From the NCBI RefSeq assembly GCF_034652275.1, contig NZ_JAXIWG010000001.1, positions 62,001 to 126,000 of the forward strand: a stretch of 64,000 nt of DNA, given 5' to 3'. This document shows positions 36,143 to 44,958 of this stretch, piece by piece (the first letter of the stretch is position 1; the number at the start of each line of letters is the position of its first letter). The notes below the pieces were generated by a model. The model had not been told where the DNA came from and did not search any database. It saw nothing but the letters and a program-made list of their open reading frames with translations. The position numbers were made by a program, and so were the translations under genes. This DNA comes from Yoonia sp034652275. GTDB lineage: Bacteria; Pseudomonadota; Alphaproteobacteria; Rhodobacterales; Rhodobacteraceae.

Positions 36143-37300
36143 ATGCGGATCGGGATTGCGGGTTCGGGTATCGCGGGTCTGGCGGCGGCGGCGCTCTTGG
36201 GGCGCGCCGGATATGACGTCACACTGATTGACCAATTCGATGCGCCGCGCGCGGTCGGGTCTGGTCTGGTGATCCAGCCTGTGGGGCTTGGGGTGCTTGA
36301 CCTGATCGCGGGTGGCGCGTCCCCCGCACGCCTGCTGGGCGCGCCCTTGACCCGCATGATCGGGCACGAGGTGTCAGGGCGCAAGGTTCTTGATGTGAGC
36401 TATGGTGCATCACCCGGTCTTGCGATCCATCGGGCGAGCCTGTTCGACGTGCTGTGGCAAGCCGCCATGGCCGAAAAGCCCAATGTCGTGTCCGCAGCAC
36501 GGGTCACGGGCCGGCAGGGTCAGACCCTGACGACAACCGCAGGCGACATCGGTCCATTCGATCTGGTTGTCGATGCGCTTGGGGCGGGATCGGTATTGTC
36601 GCCGATGCAGGCGCGCGCTTTGCCCTATGGCGCGATCTGGGGCACTGTGGATTGGCCCGAAGAGACACCCCTGCCGCGCGATCAGCTGCGCCAGTGCTAT
36701 CGGCGCGCGGACCGGATGGTCGGTGTGCTGCCCTTGGGGCGGATGCCGGACGGGACACGCAACAAGGCGGCGGTGTTCTGGTCACTGCCGCGCGACGCGC
36801 ATGACCTGTGGCGCGAGGCAGGTTTGGATGCATGGCGCCACGAGGCGGTCGCCCTTTGGCCGGATGTGGCGCCTTTTGTCGCGCAGATCACGGACCCTGA
36901 CCAGATGACGATGGCGCGCTACGCGCATGGCACGCTGCGGCGGCCCGCAGGCGCGGGGATCGTGCATCTGGGCGATGCCGCGCATCGTGCATCGCCGCAA
37001 TTGGGGCAGGGCGCGAATATGGGTCTGCTTGATGCGGTGGCCCTGCTGCGCGCGCTGCAATGGGCCGACGGGCAGGACATCGGCACGGCTTATGCGGTGG
37101 CGAGGCGCTGGCATGTGCGCAGCTATCAGGCCCTGTCTGCGGCATTCACCCCGCAATACCAGTCCGATAGCCGCAGCCTGCCCGTGATCCGCGACAGGGT
37201 GCTGGCACCGCTGTCACAAATCTGGCCGGTCACGGCGATCCTGACGCGGTTGGTTCGTGGGGACCTTGTGCCACCGCTGGGGTCGCTGGACCGCAGGTAG
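36143..37300 (+). CDS. FAD-dependent monooxygenase, PHBH-type
   Basis: This 385-aa flavoprotein has the N-terminal FAD motif IGIAGSGIAGLAAAALLG (about residues 2-19), the mid-protein FDLVVDALGAGS (DG-like motif position) and the C-terminal VHLGDAAHRASPQLGQGANMGLLDAV. These three mark the group A aromatic hydroxylase/UbiH-like family. The substrate cannot be inferred. It follows ccmG by 64 bp and ends at a bidirectional terminator. Confidence 0.85.
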   Translation: MRIGIAGSGIAGLAAAALLGRAGYDVTLIDQFDAPRAVGSGLVIQPVGLGVLDLIAGGASPARLLGAPLTRMIGHEVSGRKVLDVSYGASPGLAIHRASLFDVLWQAAMAEKPNVVSAARVTGRQGQTLTTTAGDIGPFDLVVDALGAGSVLSPMQARALPYGAIWGTVDWPEETPLPRDQLRQCYRRADRMVGVLPLGRMPDGTRNKAAVFWSLPRDAHDLWREAGLDAWRHEAVALWPDVAPFVAQITDPDQMTMARYAHGTLRRPAGAGIVHLGDAAHRASPQLGQGANMGLLDAVALLRALQWADGQDIGTAYAVARRWHVRSYQALSAAFTPQYQSDSRSLPVIRDRVLAPLSQIWPVTAILTRLVRGDLVPPLGSLDRR

Positions 37301-37310
37301 GTGGGCATCA

Positions 37311-37345
37311 AAAAAAGCCCCGGTGTTTCCACCGGGGCTTTGTGT
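37311..37345. terminator. bidirectional intrinsic terminator
   Basis: A 9-bp stem GCCCCGGTG / CACCGGGGC with loop TTTC has six A on its left (U-run for the minus strand) and TTTGTGTTTT on its right. It serves both the FAD monooxygenase gene (plus) and aconitase (minus), whose stop is only a few bases away. Confidence 0.9.
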
Positions 37346-37346
37346 T

Positions 37347-40124
37347 TTACGCCGCTTTGGCGAGGTTGCGCAGCACGTAGTGCAGCACGCCGCCATGCTC
37401 GATGTATTCGATCTCGATCGCTGTATCGATCCGGCATTTCACGGTGATCTCTTTCACCGACCCGTCCGCCATAGTGATCTTGGCGGTCATGTCCTGCAAA
37501 GGTTTCACCGCATCCAGACCTTCGATGGTCACGGTTTCCTCGCCGGTCAGGCCCAGCGTCTTGCGGGTGTCGCCGCCGGTGAATTCGAACGGCACCACGC
37601 CCATCCCGACGAGGTTGGAGCGGTGGATACGTTCGAAATTCTCGGCGATGACCGCCTTGACACCCAAAAGTGCCGTGCCTTTCGCCGCCCAGTCACGGCT
37701 GGAGCCTGCGCCATATTGTTCACCCGCGAAGATGACCAATGGCGTGCCGTTCTCCTGATGCGCCATCGCCGCGTCAAAGATCGAGGTTTGCGCGCCATCG
37801 GGGCCTTTGGTGTAACCGCCTTCGACGCCGTCCAGCATCTCGTTCTTGATGCGGATATTGGCGAAGGTGCCGCGCATCATGACTTCGTGGTTGCCGCGGC
37901 GCGACCCGTAGGAGTTGAATTCGCGCACCGGCACCTGACGGTCGATCAGGTATTTGCCCGCGGGCGTTGTGTCCTTGAACGAACCGGCAGGGCTGATGTG
38001 GTCGGTCGTGACCATGTCGCCCAGAACCGCCAGAACCTTGGCGTTGACGACGTTCTGGATCGTGCCTGCGTCCTTGGACATGCCTTTGAAATAAGGCGGG
38101 TTCTGGACATAGGTGGACGATGCGGGCCAGTCGTAGGTCTCAGAATCGGTGGTTTCCACCGCCTGCCATTTCTCGTCGCCCTTGAACACATCGGCGTATT
38201 TCTTGATGAACGCCTCGCGTGTCACGGTGCGTTCGACCAGCGCGTTGATTTCCGCAGATGTTGGCCAGATGTCGCGCAGATAGACGTCGTTGCCGTCCTT
38301 GTCCTGCCCGATCACGTCGGTGGCGATATTGACGTTCATGTCACCGACCAGCGCATAGGCCACCACCAGAGGCGGCGAGGCGAGATAGTTCGCGCGGACG
38401 TCCGGCGAAATGCGGCCTTCGAAGTTGCGGTTACCCGACAGCACAGAGGTAGCGATCAGATCGTAATCGTTGATCGCCTTGCTGATCGCAGGGTCAAGCG
38501 GACCCGAGTTGCCGATACAGGTCGTGCAGCCATAGCCCACAAGGTTGAACCCGATAGCGTCCAGATCTTCCTGCAGACCCGCAGCCTCCAGATATTCGGA
38601 CACGACCTGTGATCCGGGGGCGAGCGATGTTTTCACCCAAGGTTTGCGGTTCAGACCCAGTGCACGCGCTTTGCGTGCGACAAGGCCGGCGCCGATCATC
38701 ACATAGGGGTTCGACGTGTTGGTGCAGGATGTGATCGAGGCGATCACGATGGACCCGTCGTGCAGCTGATAGCTGCCTTCGTCGGTTTTCACATAGCCGC
38801 GGCTGTGGAACCCTTCGTCGCCGGGGATTGTCGCAGGTTCGGGCTGGCCGCCTTCACCTTCCCAGCGCATTTCTTCCTTGACGGTGGCGTCAATGCCGCC
38901 GCGCACGCCTTTGACGTAATCGCCAAACGCCTTGCCTGCGATATCAAGGTTGATGTGGTCCTGCGGCCGTTTCGGGCCAGAGATCGCAGGGACAACCGTG
39001 CTCATGTCAAGCGACAGGGTTTCAGTATAGACAGGGGCGTAATCCGCGCCGCGCCAGAAACCGTTTTCCTTGGCATAGGCTTCGACCAGCGCGATGCGGT
39101 CCTCGTCACGGCCCGTGTTGCGCAGGTAGCGCAGGGTTTCGTTGTCGATCGGGAAGAAGCCGCAGGTCGCGCCATATTCGGGCGCCATGTTCGCGATGGT
39201 CGCACGGTCGGCCAAGGGCAGATTGTCCAGACCGGAGCCGTAGAATTCCACGAATTTGCCGACCACGCCCAGCTTGCGCAGCATTTCCACGACTTTCAGC
39301 ACCAGATCGGTGCCGGTCGTGCCTTCGGTCATCTCGCCCGTCAGCTCGAAGCCCACGACTTCGGGGATCAGCATGGAAACGGGCTGGCCCAGCATCGCGG
39401 CCTCGGCCTCGATCCCGCCGACGCCCCAGCCGAGGACGGCCAGACCGTTCACCATCGTGGTGTGGCTGTCGGTGCCGACCAGCGTGTCAGGGTAGGCGAC
39501 CAGTTCGCCGTTCTGGTCGGTATCGGTCCAGACGGTTTGCGCCAGATATTCAAGGTTCACCTGATGGCAGATACCGGTGCCCGGCGGGACAACGCGGAAG
39601 TTCTTAAACGCCTTCTGGCCCCATTTCAGGAACTGGTAGCGTTCCATGTTCCGTTCATATTCGCGGTCCACGTTCATCTGGAACGCACGGGGATTGCCGA
39701 ATTCGTCGATCATCACCGAATGGTCGATGACCAGATCGACGGGGTTCAGCGGGTTGATCTGCTGGGCGTCGCCACCCAGCGCCTTGATCCCGTCGCGCAT
39801 CGCGGCAAGGTCGACCACGGCGGGCACGCCGGTGAAATCCTGCATCAACACGCGGGCAGGGCGATAGGCGATCTCGCGGGGGTTCTTGCCACCCATCGTG
39901 GCCCAGTCCGAAAACGCCTTGATGTCATCGACGCTGACCGAAAAACCGCCATCCTCGAAACGCAGCAGGTTTTCCAGCACCACCTTGAGGGCGGCGGGCA
40001 GTTTGGAGAAATCGCCAAGACCGGCCGCTTCGGCTGCGGGGATCGAATAGTAGGCGACCGACTGGTCCCCGACTTTCAGCGTTTTGCGGGTTTTGGCGGT
40101 GTCTTTGCCGACGGTGACGGTCAT
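37347..40124 (-). CDS. acnA: aconitate hydratase A
   Basis: This 925-aa TCA-cycle enzyme converts citrate to isocitrate through a 4Fe-4S cluster. Cluster cysteines lie in SITSCTNTSNP and in GYGCTTCIGNSG. The N-terminal LRFEDGG, VGTDSHTTMVNGLAVLGWGVGGIEAEA and C-terminal YGSRRGNHEVMMRGTFANIRI segments are typical of AcnA/IRP-type aconitases. The ATG at 40124 (MTVTVGKD) is preferred because AAAGGGA precedes it; an ATG five codons upstream is possible. Confidence 0.96.
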   Translation of the reverse strand: MTVTVGKDTAKTRKTLKVGDQSVAYYSIPAAEAAGLGDFSKLPAALKVVLENLLRFEDGGFSVSVDDIKAFSDWATMGGKNPREIAYRPARVLMQDFTGVPAVVDLAAMRDGIKALGGDAQQINPLNPVDLVIDHSVMIDEFGNPRAFQMNVDREYERNMERYQFLKWGQKAFKNFRVVPPGTGICHQVNLEYLAQTVWTDTDQNGELVAYPDTLVGTDSHTTMVNGLAVLGWGVGGIEAEAAMLGQPVSMLIPEVVGFELTGEMTEGTTGTDLVLKVVEMLRKLGVVGKFVEFYGSGLDNLPLADRATIANMAPEYGATCGFFPIDNETLRYLRNTGRDEDRIALVEAYAKENGFWRGADYAPVYTETLSLDMSTVVPAISGPKRPQDHINLDIAGKAFGDYVKGVRGGIDATVKEEMRWEGEGGQPEPATIPGDEGFHSRGYVKTDEGSYQLHDGSIVIASITSCTNTSNPYVMIGAGLVARKARALGLNRKPWVKTSLAPGSQVVSEYLEAAGLQEDLDAIGFNLVGYGCTTCIGNSGPLDPAISKAINDYDLIATSVLSGNRNFEGRISPDVRANYLASPPLVVAYALVGDMNVNIATDVIGQDKDGNDVYLRDIWPTSAEINALVERTVTREAFIKKYADVFKGDEKWQAVETTDSETYDWPASSTYVQNPPYFKGMSKDAGTIQNVVNAKVLAVLGDMVTTDHISPAGSFKDTTPAGKYLIDRQVPVREFNSYGSRRGNHEVMMRGTFANIRIKNEMLDGVEGGYTKGPDGAQTSIFDAAMAHQENGTPLVIFAGEQYGAGSSRDWAAKGTALLGVKAVIAENFERIHRSNLVGMGVVPFEFTGGDTRKTLGLTGEETVTIEGLDAVKPLQDMTAKITMADGSVKEITVKCRIDTAIEIEYIEHGGVLHYVLRNLAKAA

Positions 40125-40354
40125 GGCTATCCCTTTCATGGCTTATGCAAAGCAAGGCTATTGCCGCGCTTTTGCCCCATGCGCGAACGCCGATCAAGGG
40201 GGTCAGGCGAAAATTTGTATACCATTGCACACAATCGACAGAATTTTGCCGGAATCGCAGTGAAACATTGCGACCAAGACAGTCGCAATTGGTTGATTGG
40301 CATTTCGGCTCGATTTTGCCTAAACCGCTGGGACAGCCGTAGTCGGGATGGAAC

Positions 40355-41047
40355 ATGCGCCTTTTACTAGCAACGATCGGGTTGGTCGGTCTTTTTCACG
40401 CCGGACAAGTCGCGGCACAGGATAACACGGTCGTGGTCGAGCTTTACACCTCGCAGGGCTGTTCGTCTTGCCCGCCCGCCGATGATATCCTGCGCGAACT
40501 TGCGCTGCGCGATGACGTGATCGCGCTCGCGCTGCATGTCGATTACTGGGATTATCTGGGCTGGGTCGATATCTTTGGCAAGCCCGAACACACCGCCCGC
40601 CAGCAGGCCTATGCCCATGCGGCACAGGCGACGATGATTTACACGCCGCAGATGATTGTGGGCGGGGTCGATCATATCGTCGGATCACGTCCCATGCAGG
40701 TGATGGACGCGGTGCAGGCCCATGCCGGTCAGCCGAACCTGTTTGACGTGCGGTTGGCGCGCTCCGGTGACATGGTAACGGTCACGGCTGGCCCCGGCTT
40801 GCCGGGCGACTACGATGTGCAATTGGTGCGCTATGTCCCGCTCGAGACGGTCGAGATCAGAAAGGGCGAAAACGCGGGCAGCCAGATCGACTATGCCAAT
40901 GTCGTGACATCATGGATCGTGTTGGGCCAATGGGATGGCACCGCACCGCTGGATATGAGCATGTCTGCCGAAGGCTCTGACCCTGTGGTCGCGATCATCC
41001 AGCAGGCCGGACATGGTGCAATCGTCGGATCGGCACGGCTGCGTTAG
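40355..41047 (+). CDS. DUF1223 secreted thioredoxin-like protein
   Basis: This 230-aa protein has a signal peptide (about residues 1-21, ending QVAAQ). The family signature VVELYTSQGCSSCPPADDIL carries a CSSC pair at about residues 36-39. HVDYWDYLGWVDIFG and YTPQMIVGG follow, as in other DUF1223 proteins. The CxxC in a thioredoxin-like fold suggests periplasmic redox activity, which is unproven. The end overlaps the convergent acyltransferase by 4 bp. Confidence 0.88.
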   Translation: MRLLLATIGLVGLFHAGQVAAQDNTVVVELYTSQGCSSCPPADDILRELALRDDVIALALHVDYWDYLGWVDIFGKPEHTARQQAYAHAAQATMIYTPQMIVGGVDHIVGSRPMQVMDAVQAHAGQPNLFDVRLARSGDMVTVTAGPGLPGDYDVQLVRYVPLETVEIRKGENAGSQIDYANVVTSWIVLGQWDGTAPLDMSMSAEGSDPVVAIIQQAGHGAIVGSARLR

Positions 41048-41931
41048 GTCTTTTTGCGCGGCTTCCAGCGGCGATGCACCCAGAACCATTGGGCAGGGTT
41101 GGCCGCGATCTGGCGTTCCAGCGATGCATTCAGTGCGAGCATCATCGCAACAGGGGCCGCGGGCGCGATGGGCGCGTCCAGCATGATCTGGAACGACAGC
41201 CCGTCGGGCTGGCGTATGCCGAAATAGGGAATGACCAACGCATCCGTCCGCAGGGCGATATCCGCAATCGACGTGGCCGTATGCGCGGGCTTGCCCAGAA
41301 ACGGGAGCGCGGGGCCCTTGGCCGCAACATCGAACAGCAAGGTCCCCATGCCCCCGCCGCGCAGGTGCCGGACGAAACCCATCGTGCCTTGGCGGCCTTG
41401 TTCGAAAACCGGCCCACCCCAGGATGTCATCGTGCGCGCGTAATGGCTGTTGAAAAACGCGTTCTGCATCGGCCGGTACAAGCCACCGATCGTATAGCCA
41501 AGCCGCGTCAGCACCTGCCGTGGCGCTTCGTGATTGCCGAAATGGCCAGTGGCAAAGATCACCGGGCGCTTGTCGGCTGCGGCCTGTTGCAAAGCGGCAA
41601 AGCCCGGGCCTGTGGGCATGGTCCCCGCCAGATGGGCCGCGAAATCGTGCCACGAGTAATTCTCGATCAGGGTGCGGCCGAAATTGTCGCAACAGGCGTG
41701 GGCAAGGTCGCGGCGGCGGGCGGCGGGCATGTCGGGATAGATCAGGGCCAGATGCTGTTCTGCCCGTTTGCGATAGCCCGCAAGCGGAGCGATCCCACCC
41801 GCGATGGTCTGTCCCATCAACCGGACGCGGGTGGCATAGGGCAGCCGCTTGACGCCGCCGATCAGGCCGCGCAGCACAAAATCGGCGGCGCGGTCGCCGA
41901 AGCTGCCGTTGATCTTGGACTTGGCTGTCAC
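41044..41931 (-). CDS. LpxL/HtrB-type acyltransferase
   Basis: This 295-aa enzyme of the lysophospholipid/lipid A acyltransferase fold has the catalytic H-x4-E in FATGHFGNHEAPRQV (about residue 132). The KSKIN start, FGRTLIENY and GTLLFDVAAKG segments are also seen. Homologues add a secondary acyl chain to lipid A precursors at the inner membrane. It overlaps the hydratase alpha gene by 4 bp (ATGA), so the two share a transcript despite different pathways. Confidence 0.85.
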   Translation of the reverse strand: MTAKSKINGSFGDRAADFVLRGLIGGVKRLPYATRVRLMGQTIAGGIAPLAGYRKRAEQHLALIYPDMPAARRRDLAHACCDNFGRTLIENYSWHDFAAHLAGTMPTGPGFAALQQAAADKRPVIFATGHFGNHEAPRQVLTRLGYTIGGLYRPMQNAFFNSHYARTMTSWGGPVFEQGRQGTMGFVRHLRGGGMGTLLFDVAAKGPALPFLGKPAHTATSIADIALRTDALVIPYFGIRQPDGLSFQIMLDAPIAPAAPVAMMLALNASLERQIAANPAQWFWVHRRWKPRKKT

Positions 41932-42548
41932 GGGGCCGACGGCGCCGTGGCCAAGGCGGTCCCGATCATGCTGTCGCGGGTGACGAGCGACGCCAGCGCC
42001 TCGGCGGGCCAGCCTTCGGTTCCGGCGGGGCGTGCGGGGATGACGATATAGCGCATGTCGGCGGTGCTGTCGTGGACGCGGACCTGTACATCCTCAGGCA
42101 AGTGCAGGCCGAATTCGGACAGAACCTTGCGCGGTTCGCGCACGGTGCGCGACCGGTAGGCGCGGGACTTGTACCAGTCGGGCGGCAGGCCCAAGAGGTT
42201 GCGCGGATAGCATGAACACAGCGTGCAGACGATGACGTTATGCACCGCTGTCGTGTTCTCGACCGCGATCAGGCGCAAAGGGCCGATGTCAAAGCCCATC
42301 GCACGGCTGGCGGCGGCGGCATCTGCCAGCAAGGCTGCGCGAAAATCGGGGTCGGTCCAAGCGCGGGCAACAACGGCGGCCCCGTTGGCGGGGCTGCGCG
42401 CATCCATCGTGGCGATCTGGGCGCTGATGTCGGCAGCGGTGGTCACGCCTTTGGCGATCAGCAATTCGCGCACGGCGATTTCCATCTGCTGGGCATAGGT
42501 CAGCGGATGGTCGTCGTCGGGGCGGTGGGGGTGGTGGTCATGGGGCAT
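41928..42548 (-). CDS. nitrile hydratase alpha / thiocyanate hydrolase gamma-type subunit
   Basis: This 206-aa protein has the metal-binding claw VCTLCSCYPR (about residues 103-112), where cysteines become sulfenic/sulfinic acids that bind non-corrin cobalt. Thr after the first Cys is typical of the cobalt type. The following LLGLPPDWYKSRAYRSRTVREPRKVL segment is highly conserved. The ATG at 42548 is preferred since AGAGG precedes it. It is the third gene of a three-gene operon and overlaps the second by 11 bp. Confidence 0.92.
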   Translation of the reverse strand: MPHDHHPHRPDDDHPLTYAQQMEIAVRELLIAKGVTTAADISAQIATMDARSPANGAAVVARAWTDPDFRAALLADAAAASRAMGFDIGPLRLIAVENTTAVHNVIVCTLCSCYPRNLLGLPPDWYKSRAYRSRTVREPRKVLSEFGLHLPEDVQVRVHDSTADMRYIVIPARPAGTEGWPAEALASLVTRDSMIGTALATAPSAP

Positions 42549-42825
42549 GGGGCGCCTCTGCCGGTTCAAGCCAATGGGCATAGATTTCCGCGTCGATTGT
42601 GTCGCTGGCGCGTTCGGCGGCGCTGCCCCAGACCTCGGCCATGGTGAAACGGACGCGCAACAGCGGGATCATGCGGCCCTGATGGCGATAGGCAAGGTCT
42701 TCGGGGTTGGGAAAGGCGCCAAGGTCGCGTTCGACCCAGCCTGTCTTGCCGCGCAGATAGGCGGGGGTGCGCACATGGCCGGGGGGCATGTCGGCGCGCA
42801 CGCGCAGATAGGTCCGGTCAGTCAT
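42538..42825 (-). CDS. nitrile hydratase beta, C-terminal half (SH3-like)
   Basis: This 95-aa protein corresponds to the SH3-like C-terminal domain of nitrile hydratase beta: RVRADMPPGHVRTPAYLRGKTGWVE, then PLLRVRFTMAEVWG and a terminal acidic segment ending in AHWLEPA. It matches the place of ScnA (alpha) of thiocyanate hydrolase. The start at ATG 42825 overlaps the previous gene by 8 bp; an in-frame ATG at 42840 is also possible. Confidence 0.85.
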   Translation of the reverse strand: MTDRTYLRVRADMPPGHVRTPAYLRGKTGWVERDLGAFPNPEDLAYRHQGRMIPLLRVRFTMAEVWGSAAERASDTIDAEIYAHWLEPAEAPHAP

Positions 42826-43165
42826 GGCAGGCATCGCCATAGGTCGGTCCGCGGGCGGCGACCTCTGTCATCTTGCGGGCCAGTTCGTCGGTGGTATAGA
42901 CACCGGCCTCGATCAGGTTCTGGTTGATCGCGGCGATCCAGCGTTCGTAATAACTCATCGTCTCGAACGCCTCGGCGCCCATATCCTCGAGCACGCGGCG
43001 CAGACCGTCGACCGTGAAATGCCCCTTGCTGCTGCCGATCACCATCAGCGCGTCCACACGTTTTTCCCACAGCGCGAAATCGTGCTGGTCATGGGGGACA
43101 GGTCCGGCGGGCAAGCCGCCCATGTCGTGCCAGCGGCGGCCGGAGGGGGTTGTTTGGTCTGTCAT
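42818..43165 (-). CDS. nitrile hydratase beta, N-terminal half (or accessory protein)
   Basis: This 115-aa protein corresponds to the N-terminal domain of nitrile hydratase beta: WHDMGGLPAGPV near the start, FALWEKRVDAL, then MSYYERWIAAINQNLIEAGVYTTDELARKMTE. In thiocyanate hydrolase the equivalent is ScnB (beta). Annotators also call such proteins nitrile hydratase accessory protein. ATG at 43165 is used; an in-frame TTG lies two codons upstream. Confidence 0.85.
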   Translation of the reverse strand: MTDQTTPSGRRWHDMGGLPAGPVPHDQHDFALWEKRVDALMVIGSSKGHFTVDGLRRVLEDMGAEAFETMSYYERWIAAINQNLIEAGVYTTDELARKMTEVAARGPTYGDACHD

Positions 43166-43247
43166 GCCCAAGGATTAAGCGGATCGCAGGGTGCTGTCCA
43201 CGCGATAAAGCAATCCCGTCAGGGCAAGTGTCACCCTACACAGGCCG

Positions 43248-44285
43248 TCATTCCGTATCGTCGGGGTCGCGCAGCACGATCAGCCCGCCATCGGCTAGTT
43301 CGCGCACGGCTGTCGTGACGGCGGCCATCGCGGCTTCGGCGTCTGCTTTCTTGATTGGGCCCCGTTCGGCCGCGTCTTCGCGCATCTGGGCCGCCATGCG
43401 TTGCGAGACGCTGGCAAGGATGTATTCCGCCGATGCCACCAGTGCGGCATCGCCTGCCAGCCCTGCCGCGATGGCTGTTGTCAGTACAGGAGCATCCACC
43501 GACCGGATGCAGGCTGGAATGTCCGTTTCCTTGACGCGCGGGGCGATGTCCTTGAAGGTGAAGATCGCCTTGCGCACATCGCTTGCAAAGACGGGATCCT
43601 TGGCGCCCAATCCTTCAAGCATGTCTTCCCGCGTGTCGGTCGTGGCGGAATTGAGGATCGCACCAAGGCGCTGCACCGGTGCTTTTTCGAAGGCTGTGGC
43701 TGGCGGGCGCCCGTAATCCTGCGCCAGCGCCCGCCCGATGCGCCGCACGACGTCAGGCGTCACATCGGCCGTCAGCGACATGGCATAGGTGATCCGCCGC
43801 GCGCGGTCGCCGGGGGTTTTTGCCAGCACCTCTGCCGCTTTGGCCACGGGGAGTTTGGACAGGGTGACAGCGCAGATTTCAATGCTTTCCGATTGCATGA
43901 TCCGTGCCAGAACCGGCACCGGCAGGTCCGCGACGACAGGCCAGTGGTCGCCGTTGCGCACGCTGGCCAGTTGCGATTGCAGACGGCTGGCCAGCGCGGG
44001 GCTGAGATGGTCTGCCAGCGCCGTGATCGCATTGTCGCGGCTGCCGGGGGCGGCCATGCCCATCGCGTCGAGTTCGGCTGCGAATTCTTCGGCCACGGCA
44101 TCCATCGTGACCCGGTCGAGCCGGCGCAAGGTCGCGAGTTCGCCGGTCAGGATTTCCTGCAATGGTTCGGGTAAGTCCGCCAAGGGCATGCTGCCGCCAT
44201 CGGCGATCAGCATCTGCACGACGATCGCCGCCTTGCGGCGGCGGGTCAGCGCGGCGGTGCTGTGGATGTCGGACATGAAGGTCAT
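43248..44285 (-). CDS. fliG: flagellar motor switch protein FliG (isolated)
   Basis: This 345-aa protein matches all three FliG domains. The N-terminal RRRKAAIVVQMLIADGG is seen, the middle domain is degenerate at the EHPQ-type site (NGDHWPVVADLPVPVLARIM), and the C-terminal domain holds VRKAIFTFKDIAPRVKETDIPACIRSVDAPVL and ERGPIKKADAEAAM. FliG transmits torque at the flagellar rotor and binds FliF, FliM and MotA. No other flagellar gene is in the 64-kb window. It may instead be a second, specialised FliG. Confidence 0.82.
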   Translation of the reverse strand: MTFMSDIHSTAALTRRRKAAIVVQMLIADGGSMPLADLPEPLQEILTGELATLRRLDRVTMDAVAEEFAAELDAMGMAAPGSRDNAITALADHLSPALASRLQSQLASVRNGDHWPVVADLPVPVLARIMQSESIEICAVTLSKLPVAKAAEVLAKTPGDRARRITYAMSLTADVTPDVVRRIGRALAQDYGRPPATAFEKAPVQRLGAILNSATTDTREDMLEGLGAKDPVFASDVRKAIFTFKDIAPRVKETDIPACIRSVDAPVLTTAIAAGLAGDAALVASAEYILASVSQRMAAQMREDAAERGPIKKADAEAAMAAVTTAVRELADGGLIVLRDPDDTE

Positions 44286-44333
44286 GCCCGCACTCTAGCG
44301 GTCAAGACGTAAATAAATTGCTTACCGGACCCG

Positions 44334-44807
44334 TCAGGCCCCCGGATGCGTGACCATGATCGACATTTTCTTGAGCTGGTCGACCGTCGCGGGTTCAAGT
44401 TGCGACACATCTGCTGTCAGATGATGCAGCGCACTGACATTTTCAGCCAGCTCCGCAATCTCGGCATCGGTGAATTCCGCCTTGCCGTTGGCGAATCCGC
44501 AGATGCTGCGGTCGTCTTCGGACACTTCAACGATCACGACACCATGCTTCAGCCCGTAGTCTGCGGCCTGTTGCATCACACCTGCCGGGTCATCAAGAGA
44601 GGACCAGCGCGCGCTGCCCTTATGTTCAAAGCCCCACGCGACCATCGGGTCCGTCATCAGCAGGCCATTGCGCGAATAATGGTCAAGCCAGGCTTTGGGG
44701 TAGGTCTGGAACATGAAACGCGGGGTCGTATATGCGATATTCAGGCCCAAGGCGTATCCATCGGGTGCCAGCCCATTGAAACGCTCCAGAATACTGGTAA
44801 TCTGCAT
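44334..44807 (-). CDS. autoinducer-binding-domain protein lacking HTH
   Basis: This 157-aa protein aligns by eye with the ligand-binding half of LuxR-type regulators (PDGYALGLNIAYTTPRFMFQTYPKAWLDHYSRNGLLMTDPMVAWGF). It ends where the GerE-type helix-turn-helix would begin. It is divergent from the complete luxR gene at 44959. A truncated LuxR could titrate signal or form inactive heterodimers, as known for TrlR-type inhibitors; that is inference. ATG at 44807 is used; GTG at 44822 is an alternative. Confidence 0.82.
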   Translation of the reverse strand: MQITSILERFNGLAPDGYALGLNIAYTTPRFMFQTYPKAWLDHYSRNGLLMTDPMVAWGFEHKGSARWSSLDDPAGVMQQAADYGLKHGVVIVEVSEDDRSICGFANGKAEFTDAEIAELAENVSALHHLTADVSQLEPATVDQLKKMSIMVTHPGA

Positions 44808-44853
44808 CTGTTTATAAGGCACTCGGTTACTCGCTTTATGGTTGCCATTCCAG

Positions 44854-44866
44854 AGGTTATCAACCT
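44854..44866. promoter_or_regulatory. dyad AGGTT-ATC-AACCT in the divergent luxR promoter region
   Basis: The perfect 5-bp inverted arms separated by 3 bp lie between the divergent HTH-less gene and luxR, about 93 bp before the luxR ATG. It is a candidate operator. Short dyads arise by chance, so confidence is low. Confidence 0.3.
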
Positions 44867-44958
44867 ATCGTCCGCCGGAAACGGTTCCACCACTGTAGTG
44901 TAAACCAAGGCGCAGCAACAAGAGCTTTCTGGCCCGTGAGGCTCGTGAAGGGTAGTGA

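Noticed and set aside
40190..40260. GTATAC-centred operator before acnA
   Set aside because: TTGTATACCATTG recalls GntR-type sites, but the arms match poorly, so no site is called.
38760..40370. 536-codon open frame antisense to acnA
   Set aside because: Shadow of the aconitase codons; no recognised motif.
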